From Natrialba chahannaoensis JCM 10990 (GTDB lineage Archaea; Halobacteriota; Halobacteria; Halobacteriales; Natrialbaceae): a DNA stretch of 64,000 nucleotides. Positions 17,127 to 25,764 of the stretch are shown here, piece after piece. The stretch covers positions 90,868 through 154,867 of the forward strand of contig NZ_AOIN01000035.1 of the NCBI RefSeq assembly GCF_000337135.1. Direction: 5' to 3'. The notes under the pieces are model-generated. The model saw only the letters and a list, made by a program, of their open reading frames with translations. It was not told the origin of the DNA and did no database searches. Every line of letters starts with the position of its first letter. Positions within the stretch are counted from its first letter, which is position 1. A program made the translations under genes and the position numbers.

Positions 17127-18131
17127 TCACTCCGCAAATTTGCGCTCGAGTAGCGTCACGAGCAGATAGGAGGCGAGGCGCTGGGTGCCCTCGTCGGAGT
17201 CGTACCGTGGTGCGACCTCCATCATGTCGACCGCGCCGACATCGTTAGTCTCGCCGAGAACCTCCATCGTCTTGAGCGCCTGGTGCGGGGTCAGCCCACC
17301 TGGCACAGGAGTGCCGGTTCCCGGCGCAACGCTCGGATCGACGGCGTCGATATCGAAGGAGACGTAGACCGCATCGGTTCCTTCGGCCGCGGCGGCGACC
17401 GCGTCGGAGACGACCGAGGTGATGCCCTGATCTTCGACATCGCGCATCGTGTAGAGGTTGAGTCCGGTTTCCTCGGCGAACTCGAAGAACTTGGGTGACT
17501 CGTAGCCACGAATGCCGACCTGGCTGACGTTCTCGTAGTCGGTGTACTCGGAGTTCGCGATCAGCGACGTACTTGAGCCGTGGAAATCCGTGCCGAAGAC
17601 GGGACTTTCCGAGACGGTGTCCGTGTGGGCATCGATCTGGACGAAGCCGACGTTGTCGTACTCGCCACCCTCCGCGAACCCGCGGACAGCGGGGAACGTA
17701 CAGTAGTGGTCGCCGCCAAGCATGACGGGGAACGTCTGCGATGCGACCGTTGCCATGTGCGCGGTGATACTCTCAGCGGTCGTCTCGCTGTCCATCGGGA
17801 AAACGGGGGCGTCGCCGCAGTCGGCGACGGTGAGGTCGTCGAAGTTGACCTGCTTTCCCGTCTGCATGTTCGTCAGCCCGCCCTTGTAGTCCGAGAGATA
17901 TGCCCACCAGCCGCTCGCGCGCCGGATGGCCTGTGGGCCATAACGCGCGCCGGGGCGGTTCGAAACCGCACCGTCGTATGGAACGCCGAACGCTGCCGCG
18001 TCAACGTCGGAGATGTCACCGACATCTCGCATCTCTCCCTTCAAGAACGTCTTCGCGCCAGCGTACGCGAGTTCCACGTTCGCACCCTCGACTGACTCCC
18101 GGAACGCCGCTGCGGGATGTTGCTCGCTCAT
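17127..18131 (-). CDS. speB: Ureohydrolase: agmatinase-type (agmatinase/guanidinobutyrase)
   Basis: 334 residues. It hydrolyses a guanidino group to urea plus an amine, with two Mn ions. All metal ligands are present: His142 (GGDH), Asp167, His169 and Asp171 (DAHTD), and Asp260 and Asp262 (SFDIDAVDPS). Length and the GTGTPVPGGL loop fit agmatinases and guanidinobutyrases rather than arginase, but the substrate cannot be fixed. It is first in a two-gene unit with an aminotransferase. A perfect 14-bp palindrome, a possible NrpR-type operator, is 118 bp upstream. A Shine-Dalgarno-like GGTGG precedes the ATG. Confidence 0.9.
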   Translation of the reverse strand: MSEQHPAAAFRESVEGANVELAYAGAKTFLKGEMRDVGDISDVDAAAFGVPYDGAVSNRPGARYGPQAIRRASGWWAYLSDYKGGLTNMQTGKQVNFDDLTVADCGDAPVFPMDSETTAESITAHMATVASQTFPVMLGGDHYCTFPAVRGFAEGGEYDNVGFVQIDAHTDTVSESPVFGTDFHGSSTSLIANSEYTDYENVSQVGIRGYESPKFFEFAEETGLNLYTMRDVEDQGITSVVSDAVAAAAEGTDAVYVSFDIDAVDPSVAPGTGTPVPGGLTPHQALKTMEVLGETNDVGAVDMMEVAPRYDSDEGTQRLASYLLVTLLERKFAE

Positions 18132-18462
18132 TGGTTGTCCACCGCAGCTTGCTGGCTGCCAGCCAATCCGTTCGATTGCAACGTGTCCCCTGTCACTGTT
18201 CCGACTGCTCGCGTCTGCGAGAGATCGTGTGTCATTCTAATACATCCCGGCAACTAGTTGCCACCTCATTCGTTTCGCGACAGCACTAATAAGGTTACGC
18301 ACCGCGTGCGGACGTCACCCAAACACAATCCTTGTTCCCGAACACGTATGGGTTTGTCCTGGCTTTAACTGATTCCTGTTCGATGCCAGTGTTCCACGAA
18401 ACCAACACAAATCCAACCCAAACCCAAAGCTTGGTGGTCTCCCTCATCCACTATCTCTCTGA
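18132..18462. promoter_or_regulatory. Divergent promoter region between speB and the NrpR-like regulator
   Basis: 331 bp without a gene. It contains the perfect palindrome at 18249-18262 and AT-rich boxes on both sides of it (aatacat near 18239 and actaataagg near 18285), either of which could be the speB TATA. The 3' half near the regulator start is CA-rich and shows no clear element. Everything else here is unassigned. Confidence 0.5.
18249..18262. promoter_or_regulatory. Perfect 14-bp palindrome GGCAACTAGTTGCC, candidate operator
   Basis: The dyad has the form GGCA-N6-TGCC. The same form recurs at 24561-24574 over the start of the ABC-transporter binding-protein gene. NrpR of methanogens binds GGAA-N6-TTCC, so the 4-6-4 geometry matches what the adjacent NrpR-like regulator might recognise. 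The assignment to that regulator is inference. Confidence 0.45.
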
Positions 18463-19605
18463 ATGGCACCGGAGCTCGATAGACGAACGTACGACCTCCT
18501 TCGACTCGTCGACCGCCACAGCCCCATCGGCAGCATCCAGCTCGTTGAACTCATGCAGCTCCACGGCTACGACATCAAAGACCGGACAATACGGCTCACA
18601 CTCTCCGAACTCGACGAGATCGGGCTCACGGAAAAAGTCCCTGGCCAGGGTCGGCGTCTGACACAGCGCGGCCGCGACGAACTCGAGCAAGGCGACGTCA
18701 GCAGCCGCCTCGAACAGATCCGCGCCCGCATCGCCGCCCTCACCAGTCGCGTCAGCTATGACCCACTCGAGGACACCGGTGCACTTGTCGCTTCGGCCGC
18801 CTACCTCGACGAGGACGCCGTCGACGACGCACTCGACCTCGTCGCTTCACTCGAGTCCCTCCCGCTCGGTCCAATCCCGATCGCACTTGAGGACAGTGCC
18901 GAGAGCGAGCCCGGCGACCTGCGTCTACTCATCCCCTCGAGTATCACCCTTGATGGCGTCCTGCTCGCCCACGGGGTCAACGCGGATCTTGCGACGGCAG
19001 GGTTACTCGAGTACGAGCCGGTGCCGGCGTCGGGGTCGCAGGAACTTGATGATGCGGGTGGGAGCGCTGATGGTGTTGATGCTAGCGGTAGCAATGCTGA
19101 CGGTGCTGGTGGGGGCGAAGCCAGTGCCAGTGACGTCGACGATGACACCCACGCCCTCGACATCCAGAGCGGCGGCCAGATCGTCCGCTACGTCGACGTC
19201 ATCAACGGAGAGGGCTCGTCGATCGACGTCATTTCGCTATTGATCGAATCGGGCCGTACCGACGTTCGGAGCGTTCTCGAAGGTGAGGGATCCGGCTTGC
19301 TGGTCGGCGACGGTCGGCAGTTCCCAATCAACCGGTACGAGGAGGCGCGTGACCTCGCGGTCGCGAGCCGCGATGCGATCGGTGGCGTGCTCGACTTTCG
19401 CCGCCCGCGAGAACAGGATAAGCTTCCGAACGGTAGTTCTGCCTGGGCGTTCGGCTCGTTGACCTACGTCGGCACTGGCGAACTCCTGCTCTCGGCGCTC
19501 AGTGAGTACGACGTGACGGACGAGTGGGATACGCTGTACGGCACGGCTGAACGGAGCACGTTCGAGTCCGTTGAAACGGTAGTTCCGGCTCCGCTCGACG
19601 ATTAG
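18463..19605 (+). CDS. NrpR-like transcriptional regulator (winged helix + single NrpR/DUF128 domain), copy 1
   Basis: 380 residues. Residues 1-70 are a ribonuclease-R-type winged helix (RRTYDLLRLVDRHSPIGS, IKDRTIRLTLSELDEIGL). The rest is one NrpR regulatory domain with hallmark LLIESGRTDVRSVLEGEGSG and GRQFPINRYEEA segments. Classical NrpR has two such domains and senses 2-oxoglutarate; this protein has one, so its ligand is open. A Gly/Ser/Ala/Asp-rich insertion of about 38 residues (near 185-225) is absent from the paralogue at 24750-25754. It is divergent from speB and faces the transporter cluster, suggesting control of one or both. Confidence 0.85.
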   Translation: MAPELDRRTYDLLRLVDRHSPIGSIQLVELMQLHGYDIKDRTIRLTLSELDEIGLTEKVPGQGRRLTQRGRDELEQGDVSSRLEQIRARIAALTSRVSYDPLEDTGALVASAAYLDEDAVDDALDLVASLESLPLGPIPIALEDSAESEPGDLRLLIPSSITLDGVLLAHGVNADLATAGLLEYEPVPASGSQELDDAGGSADGVDASGSNADGAGGGEASASDVDDDTHALDIQSGGQIVRYVDVINGEGSSIDVISLLIESGRTDVRSVLEGEGSGLLVGDGRQFPINRYEEARDLAVASRDAIGGVLDFRRPREQDKLPNGSSAWAFGSLTYVGTGELLLSALSEYDVTDEWDTLYGTAERSTFESVETVVPAPLDD

Positions 19606-19802
19606 TACACTCCTCTCCTTTTGCGGCCAGCCAGTTTACGGCTGCTCGAATCGGTCCACAGTACTGGCTGTGGCCCCAGGCTGGTCGACTATTAAATACT
19701 GAAGAACCGAGACTCGATCCTTGTAACTCGCGTATCAACGAGAGCTCAGTACGGCGACACGGGGTGCCTCTGAGTGGACGGGAGTGTCACCGCGAGCAGG
19801 CG
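19606..19802. other. Intergenic, nothing recognised
   Basis: A short region between the regulator stop and the inverted-repeat element. It has an AT-rich stretch (ctattaaatactg, about 19689-19701) but no credible frame or RNA. Confidence 0.4.
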
Positions 19803-19854
19803 TTATAGTAACAACTGAACTGGTTTACACACTGACTTTCAGTGTCTACTATAG
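19803..19854 (-). mobile_element. 52-bp MITE-like element (short form)
   Basis: On the minus strand it begins CTATAGTAGACACTGAAAGTC and ends TTCAGTTGTTACTATAA, forming imperfect terminal inverted repeats of about 17 bp. The same ends and the internal GTGTGTAAAC are found in the 86-bp element at 28782-28867, of which this is a version lacking the central hairpin. It overlaps the last four codons of the broken carbon-nitrogen hydrolase gene, so it inserted into the 3' end of that gene. Confidence 0.75.
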
Positions 19855-20343
19855 CCGTCGTAGTGCTCGGGCCGGCGAGACGCGAGTGCGTCGTCGTACG
19901 GGGTCAGCTCCTTCTTGCGCGCTCGAGTGAGATCACACGCCGTGGTGAGCGCGTGCTCGCCGTTGACCGGTGCCGGCCCGGTGAGCGGAAGTCCGTTCGG
20001 ATCGAGAATAACGCTCTGGCCGTCGAACGCGATGCCACGTTCGGTACCCGCGCGGTCTGTACAGGCCATGAAGACGCGGTTCGGCCATCGCAGCGAGTTC
20101 GGATTCCGATTCGAAGACGTAGCCCGAGGTTGCGAGTTCGGGGAGGACGATTAGATCGGCGTCTGCGTGTTCTCGGACGAGAGCGACCGTGTGCTCGCGG
20201 TTGCGCTCGATCTCGCCGAACGCGGGTGTCGTCTGTGCAACGACGATCTGCGCGTCGGTAGCGGTCGACTGGAACGCTGTGTCTGCGTTCGCTCCCGCGT
20301 CCGCTTCCGTTCTTGTCCCTGTGTCCGAACTCGCATCGGTCAT
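19839..20343 (-). pseudogene. Broken carbon-nitrogen hydrolase (nitrilase superfamily) gene
   Basis: The N-terminal third (start at 20343, TAATG overlap with the permease stop) shows QIVVAQTTPAFGEIERN and VLPELATSGY, which includes the first Glu of the Glu-Lys-Cys triad. After AMAE (about 20080) the homology jumps to another frame, NRVFMACTDRAGTERGIAF...ILDPNG, the nitrilase C-terminal third. About 100 residues, with the catalytic Lys and Cys, are missing, and the frame differs by one base. The last codons (YSRH, stop) lie inside the MITE-like element. Intact relatives include N-carbamoylputrescine amidohydrolase and omega-amidase, which fits the polyamine context. It cannot be catalytically active. 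Confidence 0.85.
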
Positions 20344-22322
20344 TACTCCCAGATCCCTCCGGAGAAGCGATCAATCGCCGTCATCACGACGACAGTGAGG
20401 GCGATGAAGACCACACTGGCTGCCGCGATGGTCGGCGAGTAGCCGTACCGAAGCGACTGGAAGATCTCGATCGGAATGGTGTCGACGAGGAACAACGATA
20501 GCAGCCACGCGATGATGTACTCGTTCAACGAGAGGATGAACGCGAACAGTGCACCCGAGATCACGTTCGCTCGGATGAGCGGGTACGTGATGGTCCGCAG
20601 CGTTCGCAGCGACGACGCGCCGAGGTTCATCGCGGCCTCCTCGTAGGTCCGGTCGATCTCGTCTAACCCCTGTGAGATCAGGATGAACGGGAACGGCGCG
20701 TAGAAGATCCCGTGTGCGACGATGATACTCGTCCGCGAGCCGGCGATGCCGAGCTCGAGGAAGAACACCAGGAACGCGACCCCGATGATCACCGGCGGCA
20801 CGAGGATCGGCAGCACACCAAAGGTGCCGTAGATGGAGCTCCACCTGTAGTCGAATCGGTCGAGAGCGAACGCGAGTCCGCCACCGATCGTCGTACTCAG
20901 GAGTGCTGCGGCCCCTGCGATGGCGAAGCTGTTGATTAACGCCAGCATCCAGTCCTCATTTGTGAAGAACTCGACGTACCACTGCATGGAGAACCCACCT
21001 GGTGGGAACGTCAGGAACTCTTCGGGAGTGAACGAGACGGCGATGATGATCAGCAGCGGTACGGCGATGAACGCCATCGCAGCCGCGACGTACGCACGGA
21101 ACGTCACCCAGATCACCGATTCGCGCGTGTTGGCGTCGACGCGGGTGACGACAGAGTCGATCGCGTTCCCGATCTGACTGGCGACGGCAGTGAGTCCGAT
21201 CACCGACGCGGCGCTACCGAACCCGCCGCGGACTTTCGCGAGCGGGCTGGTTCCCGTCGAGCCGGGTTGCTGGGAGCCGCCGTCGGTCGCAATCTCTTCG
21301 CTCCCGCCGAGACTTCCCGCAGTGACGTTCGTCACGCGGATGAGCGCCCAGAGGAACACCAACACGACGAAGATGAGTCCGATACTCATCGCAGCGGCGA
21401 ACGGATAGTTACTCTCGCTCATGATCTGCTGTTCGATCAGCACCGGGAGCGTCCGTTCGGCGGAACTCCCGAGCAGTCGTGGCAGCACGTACGACCCGAG
21501 CGCGAGGATGAAGACGAGCGCCATCCCGCTCGTGATTCCGTTTTTCGAGAGGGGGAGCGTCACGCGACGGAACGTCTTCGCCGAACCCGCACCGAGATTC
21601 TTCGAGGCCTCGAGTAGCTCGCCGTCGATGTTCCGGATGCTGCTGTAGAGCGTGAGGACCATGAACGGCAGGAAGACGTACACCATGCCGACGACCAGTC
21701 CCCAGTAGCCCGGATAGAACGACTGTGGCTCGGAGAGAATTCCGGTCGCGACGCCGATCGAACTCAGGACGCCGCCGGAGGCCAGAATAACCTGCCAGGC
21801 GTACGCGCGGATGACGTACGTCACCCACAGCGACGAGATAATGGTGATAAGCAGCAGGCTACGCAGCCACGGTCGGTCCATCCGTGCGAGATAGTACGCG
21901 ATCGGATAGCCAAGCAGCAGCGAGAAGACGGCTGTCACGAGCGCCAGTTCGATCGTCAGCCACATCTGGCTGAGATAGAGTCCGGGCTCGATGAACGGCC
22001 AGGACGACGTAAAGTCGACACTGACGAAGCGGAGGTAGTTCTCGAACGTGAACCCGAATTCGTACTGTCCGCCGGGGATGTTCACCCAGAAGCTGAAGAC
22101 GAACAGCAGACACAGCGGGACGAAGAAGATGGCGACGAGCCAGAACAGCGGATACGACAGCGCGTACCACTTCGCTCTGGCCTTCAGTCCCGCGCGCCCG
22201 GAATCGTCCCCGCTTGCGGTGTCGCTACCGGTCGCTGTTCCACCATCGGCTGCGAGTTCGGGGGCAGCCTCGGTTGCGGGGGTGGTGTCAGTGTCAGCGC
22301 TGGTGTCGGTATCGGAACCCAT
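20343..22322 (-). CDS. Spermidine/putrescine-type ABC transporter permease, PotB-PotC-like fusion
   Basis: 659 residues, twice the normal permease length. Two BPD-type permease modules are joined: about 45-340 and 385-655, each with about six transmembrane segments and its own EAA loop (EASKNLGAGSAKTFRRVTLPL and EAAMNLGASSLRTLRTITYPL). The linker (about 340-385) and N-terminus are Ser/Thr/Gly/Asp-rich. It starts immediately after the ATPase stop (no gap) and overlaps the hydrolase pseudogene by one base. It would form the whole membrane channel of the transporter as a single chain. Iron(III) or thiamine permeases are also sometimes fused, but the partner genes favour an amine substrate. Confidence 0.88.
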   Translation of the reverse strand: MGSDTDTSADTDTTPATEAAPELAADGGTATGSDTASGDDSGRAGLKARAKWYALSYPLFWLVAIFFVPLCLLFVFSFWVNIPGGQYEFGFTFENYLRFVSVDFTSSWPFIEPGLYLSQMWLTIELALVTAVFSLLLGYPIAYYLARMDRPWLRSLLLITIISSLWVTYVIRAYAWQVILASGGVLSSIGVATGILSEPQSFYPGYWGLVVGMVYVFLPFMVLTLYSSIRNIDGELLEASKNLGAGSAKTFRRVTLPLSKNGITSGMALVFILALGSYVLPRLLGSSAERTLPVLIEQQIMSESNYPFAAAMSIGLIFVVLVFLWALIRVTNVTAGSLGGSEEIATDGGSQQPGSTGTSPLAKVRGGFGSAASVIGLTAVASQIGNAIDSVVTRVDANTRESVIWVTFRAYVAAAMAFIAVPLLIIIAVSFTPEEFLTFPPGGFSMQWYVEFFTNEDWMLALINSFAIAGAAALLSTTIGGGLAFALDRFDYRWSSIYGTFGVLPILVPPVIIGVAFLVFFLELGIAGSRTSIIVAHGIFYAPFPFILISQGLDEIDRTYEEAAMNLGASSLRTLRTITYPLIRANVISGALFAFILSLNEYIIAWLLSLFLVDTIPIEIFQSLRYGYSPTIAAASVVFIALTVVVMTAIDRFSGGIWE

Positions 22323-23435
22323 CTATGCCTCCACGAGTCGGCAGTCGTCGGCCGCGACGGAGACCGCCACTCGGTCTCCGGGGCCTCGTTTATCCATCCC
22401 GCTTCGCCGAACGACGACGATCTTGCGGCCGCTGTCGGTTTCGAGATGGAATTCGACGCTACTGCCGAGGTGTCGTTTGAAGGTGATCTCTCCCTCGAAG
22501 ACGGTCGTGGCACCAGTGTTTGTGCCACCGTCGGCACTGGCGACACCGGCGTTGCTGGCGGCTCCGTCGTCAAACCGGAACCGCTCCGGGCGGATGACGA
22601 CCGAGGTGTTGTCGCCAGTCGACACACCGTTCTGTACCGCCGCCTGCACGGAGACATCGTCGCAGTCGACCATCGCGTAGCCGTTCTTGACCGCTGAGAC
22701 GGTTCCGTCGAAGATGTTCGCCGTCCCGAGGAAGTCCGCAACGAAGCGGGAGTCGGGGTCGTTGTACACCTCTTCTGGCGGGCCGACCTGTTCGAACTGG
22801 CCGTCGTTCATGACGGCCAGACGGTCTGACATCGTCAGCGCCTCCTCCTGATTGTGCGTGACGAAGACGGTCGTGATGCCGATCTCCTGTTGAATGCGGC
22901 GCAGTTCGACCTGCATCTGCTCGCGCAGCTGTTTGTCGAGGCTCGCAAGCGGTTCGTCGAGCAATAGTGCTTTCGGCCGCGGTGCGAGTGCACGTGCGAG
23001 CGCGATACGCTGCTGTTGGCCGCCGGAGAGCTGGTCTGGCGTGCGGTCGCCTACCCCGGGTAGTTCGACGAGTTCGAGCATCTCCGCAACGCGGGCGTCG
23101 ATCTCCTCGGTGGTGTAGTCGCCGTCGGCTTCCATCCCGTAGGCGATGTTCTCGTGAATGGTCATGTGCGGGAACAGCGCGAAGTCCTGGAAGACCATCC
23201 CGGTGTCCCGCTCGTACGGTGGCGCGTCGGTTACCTCGTTCCCGTCGATGTGAACACTCCCGTCAGTTGGCGTCTCGAAACCAGCGATCGTTCGGAGGGT
23301 TGTCGTCTTGCCACAGCCAGACGGTCCGACGAGCGTCACGAACTCGCCGCTCTCGATGTCGATGTCGACACCTTTGACTGCGAGAACGCCACCCGGATAT
23401 CGTTTCTTTACTCCTGCAAGTGAAATTCCACTCAT
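22323..23435 (-). CDS. potA: Spermidine/putrescine-type ABC transporter ATP-binding protein (PotA-like)
   Basis: 370 residues from the ATG at 23433-23435 (MSGISLAGV). Walker A GPSGCGKTT is near 39-47, the Q-loop VFQDFALFPH, the signature LSGGQQQRIALARAL, Walker B LLLDEPLASLD and the switch His VFVTHNQEEAL. The C-terminal 120 residues form a TOBE-type regulatory domain (VIRPERFRF), usual for the polyamine/iron/sugar CUT-like subfamily, with an acidic Gly-rich insertion. It sits between binding-protein and permease genes in one operon. Confidence 0.92.
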   Translation of the reverse strand: MSGISLAGVKKRYPGGVLAVKGVDIDIESGEFVTLVGPSGCGKTTTLRTIAGFETPTDGSVHIDGNEVTDAPPYERDTGMVFQDFALFPHMTIHENIAYGMEADGDYTTEEIDARVAEMLELVELPGVGDRTPDQLSGGQQQRIALARALAPRPKALLLDEPLASLDKQLREQMQVELRRIQQEIGITTVFVTHNQEEALTMSDRLAVMNDGQFEQVGPPEEVYNDPDSRFVADFLGTANIFDGTVSAVKNGYAMVDCDDVSVQAAVQNGVSTGDNTSVVIRPERFRFDDGAASNAGVASADGGTNTGATTVFEGEITFKRHLGSSVEFHLETDSGRKIVVVRRSGMDKRGPGDRVAVSVAADDCRLVEA

Positions 23436-23461
23436 AAACAATTAGATTTACGTCGATTGGC

Positions 23462-24565
23462 TTAGCCGATGATGAACTGTTCCCAGCGCTCACTAACCCA
23501 GTCCTCTTCCTCCACGTAGAGTTCGTACTTGGGCGTGATTGCTTCGTCCGGTCCTGGTCCAGCGATCTCCTCGTAGAAGTCGCCGTCAATCTCGGAGTAC
23601 TCGCGTTCGACCGTCGGACTCGTGTACAGTCCCTGTGCGAGTTCGTCCTGCACTGCCGGCTGGCTCGCGTAGTCGATGAACTCGCGCGCCTCCTCCTTGA
23701 GGTCGGACGTCTCGAGTGTGACCCAGAGCCCGGAGTCGAGGATCGATCCTTCCTGGACGAAGTTCGACTGGACTGGCGCGCCGTCGTCCTGCATGACTCG
23801 CGTAATGTCACTGTAGAGCATCCCTGCTGGCACTTCTCCGTCGCGCAGTCGCTGCTGGAACTCCGCTTCGTTCTCGTACCAGAAGTTCACCTGATCAGTG
23901 ACGCCCTCTAGCTCTTCAAAGACTTCCTCGACGCCGTCGCGGTCGTCGAGAATGTCCTGTCCTCCGAAGTGCACTTCTGCGGTGACCTCGAGCAGGAACG
24001 AGTTCGATGCGTAACCGAGCAGACCCAGCGTGTCCTCGTACTCCTCATCCCAGAGCACCTCCCAGGAGTCAACTGGCTCCTCGATGACATCCGTGTTCTG
24101 GACGAGGTTGATGTACCACGACAACGCGCCGATACTCGAGATGCCGCCGTCGGCCTCACCGACGAGGTCGTCGCTGATGTACTCGAGGTTCTCGAACTCG
24201 TCGTCGTCCCAGATGTGCCACAGATCGGAGTTCAGTCCCTGGAGGACACCGGTTTGTGCCATGATCGCGACGTCGACTGGCGCGTCGCCGGCACCGACGG
24301 CGTTCTCGTACTGCGTGAGCGCTTCCTCGGATGTTGGTTGTGCCTCTGACTCGACGCTGATGTCGGTTTCCTCTTCGAACGGAGCAAAGAGGTCCTCGTC
24401 CATGACATCTTGGAACACACCGCCGTAGACCGCAACGGTCAGCGTGTCATCCCCGCCGTCGAGCATTCCTGTACAGCCTGCGAGTCCCCCGAGGGCGGCG
24501 ACACTCCCCGCTGCCGCCGTCGATCGAAGGAACGTCCGTCTCCCATGCGTGTTTTCTGCTGGCAT
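23462..24565 (-). CDS. ABC transporter substrate-binding lipoprotein (PotD/PotF-like)
   Basis: 367 residues from the ATG at 24563-24565; the signal peptide dictates this start (Tat motif GRRTFLRS, then lipobox LAGC). The mature part begins TLTVAVYGGVFQDVM, the typical first strand of PotD-like and related periplasmic binding proteins, and contains WEVLWDEEYEDTLGLL. It would capture a cationic amine outside the cell and hand it to the fused permease. A Shine-Dalgarno-like AGGTGG lies 8 bases before the ATG. A GGCA-N6-TGCC dyad covers the start codon, a position suited to repression. Confidence 0.88.
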   Translation of the reverse strand: MPAENTHGRRTFLRSTAAAGSVAALGGLAGCTGMLDGGDDTLTVAVYGGVFQDVMDEDLFAPFEEETDISVESEAQPTSEEALTQYENAVGAGDAPVDVAIMAQTGVLQGLNSDLWHIWDDDEFENLEYISDDLVGEADGGISSIGALSWYINLVQNTDVIEEPVDSWEVLWDEEYEDTLGLLGYASNSFLLEVTAEVHFGGQDILDDRDGVEEVFEELEGVTDQVNFWYENEAEFQQRLRDGEVPAGMLYSDITRVMQDDGAPVQSNFVQEGSILDSGLWVTLETSDLKEEAREFIDYASQPAVQDELAQGLYTSPTVEREYSEIDGDFYEEIAGPGPDEAITPKYELYVEEEDWVSERWEQFIIG

Positions 24566-24574
24566 ACAATTGCC
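24561..24574. promoter_or_regulatory. GGCATACAATTGCC dyad over the binding-protein start, candidate operator
   Basis: The GGCA-N6-TGCC form is the same as the palindrome at 18249-18262, and both are followed by ACC on the plus strand. The site includes the ATG (24563-24565). Part of the right half, read on the minus strand as AGGTGGCA, doubles as the Shine-Dalgarno sequence, so part of the conservation may be for translation. Confidence 0.4.
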
Positions 24575-24749
24575 ACCTACACCACGTATCCTTGCTATCC
24601 CTACATAAAGCTTCCCACAGTGCGTGGTGACGTGTCTCTTAGCGACACTGTTACTCACCTCTCTTGTGTTATTTTAATCAGTTCACCAACTGACGAGGCC
24701 GTTCGCTACCGTCTGCGTACGACTCACCTCACGACTGCTATATGGAATA

Positions 24750-25754
24750 TCAATTAAAATTCAGGTCGTCGCGATCGTGAACCTGTGCCAGTGTTTCCCA
24801 TTCCGTCGCGATTCCCTCCTCAACACAGCGGGCAATGAGACACTCGGACAGACCGACGCACGTCAGCGAGGCGAACGCCCAGCCCGGCTCATCCCATGGG
24901 AACGGACCGGGCTCCCGCGGCCGCCGCACGTCGACCACACCGCCGAGTTGGCGGCGAGTAGCGACTGCGAGCTCGTGTGCGCGGTCGTACTTCGCAAGCG
25001 GGAACTCACGATTGTCGGCCACGAGAAGGCCTGGCTCACCCGCAAGCGCCGAGCCGACTGTTGTGCGACGCGCCTCGATCAGCAGCGATACCATGTCGAC
25101 CGTCGCTCGCTCGTCTCCGATCACGTCGGTGAACCGCCTGATCGCACCGCCGTGGGCGGCTGGTTCCGGATCGTCGTAGGGGACGCTCTCCGGCTCCGCG
25201 TGGTACTCGACGACACCAGTCGTCTCGAGATCGGTATCGATCCCCTCGTTGAGCAACACGCCGTCGATCGTTACACTCGAGGGCGCGGCGATCTCGAGGA
25301 ACTCCTCACCGTTGCGCTCGACCGACTCGACTGCTGTCGCGGCTGGTCCCAGCGGCGAGTCATCGATCGCTGCGATGATCGCCTCGACATCCGATCGGTT
25401 CTCTGCTGGCACGGTGACGGTACCCACGACAACGTCCCCTTCGTCGATGTCTGGATTGTATGTCACGTGACTTGTCAGGTCTGCGAGCCGCTCTCGGACC
25501 TGTTCGACACGGCCGCTCACACCGCCGCGCTCGAGCTCTGCGCGGCCGGCAACTGTCAGCCGCCTTCCCTTCCCGCCCGCTTTTTCGGTCAAGCCGGCGT
25601 CATCGAGGTCTGCGAGTGTGAGCCGGACCGTTCGCTCGGTGATGGAGTATCCCCGCTCGCGGAGATGGTTGGTCAGGTGGACGCTCCCGATGGGTTCGTG
25701 GGCCGCGAGCAGGCGGAGAATATCGTACGTTCGTCGATCCGGATCGCTCGTCAT
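24750..25754 (-). CDS. NrpR-like transcriptional regulator (winged helix + single NrpR/DUF128 domain), copy 2
   Basis: 334 residues from the ATG at 25752-25754; longer readings run into the upstream aminotransferase. Same architecture as the regulator at 18463: winged helix RRTYDILRLLAAHEPIGS...ITERTVRLTLADLDDAGL, then one NrpR domain with LLIEARRTTVGSALAGEPG and NREFPLAKYDRA. It starts 10 bp after the class III aminotransferase stop and is followed, after 185 bp with its own promoter-like sequence, by the transporter operon, all in one direction. It is the likely local regulator of uptake. AGGTGG precedes the ATG. Confidence 0.85.
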   Translation of the reverse strand: MTSDPDRRTYDILRLLAAHEPIGSVHLTNHLRERGYSITERTVRLTLADLDDAGLTEKAGGKGRRLTVAGRAELERGGVSGRVEQVRERLADLTSHVTYNPDIDEGDVVVGTVTVPAENRSDVEAIIAAIDDSPLGPAATAVESVERNGEEFLEIAAPSSVTIDGVLLNEGIDTDLETTGVVEYHAEPESVPYDDPEPAAHGGAIRRFTDVIGDERATVDMVSLLIEARRTTVGSALAGEPGLLVADNREFPLAKYDRAHELAVATRRQLGGVVDVRRPREPGPFPWDEPGWAFASLTCVGLSECLIARCVEEGIATEWETLAQVHDRDDLNFN

Positions 25755-25764
25755 CGTTTGCCAC

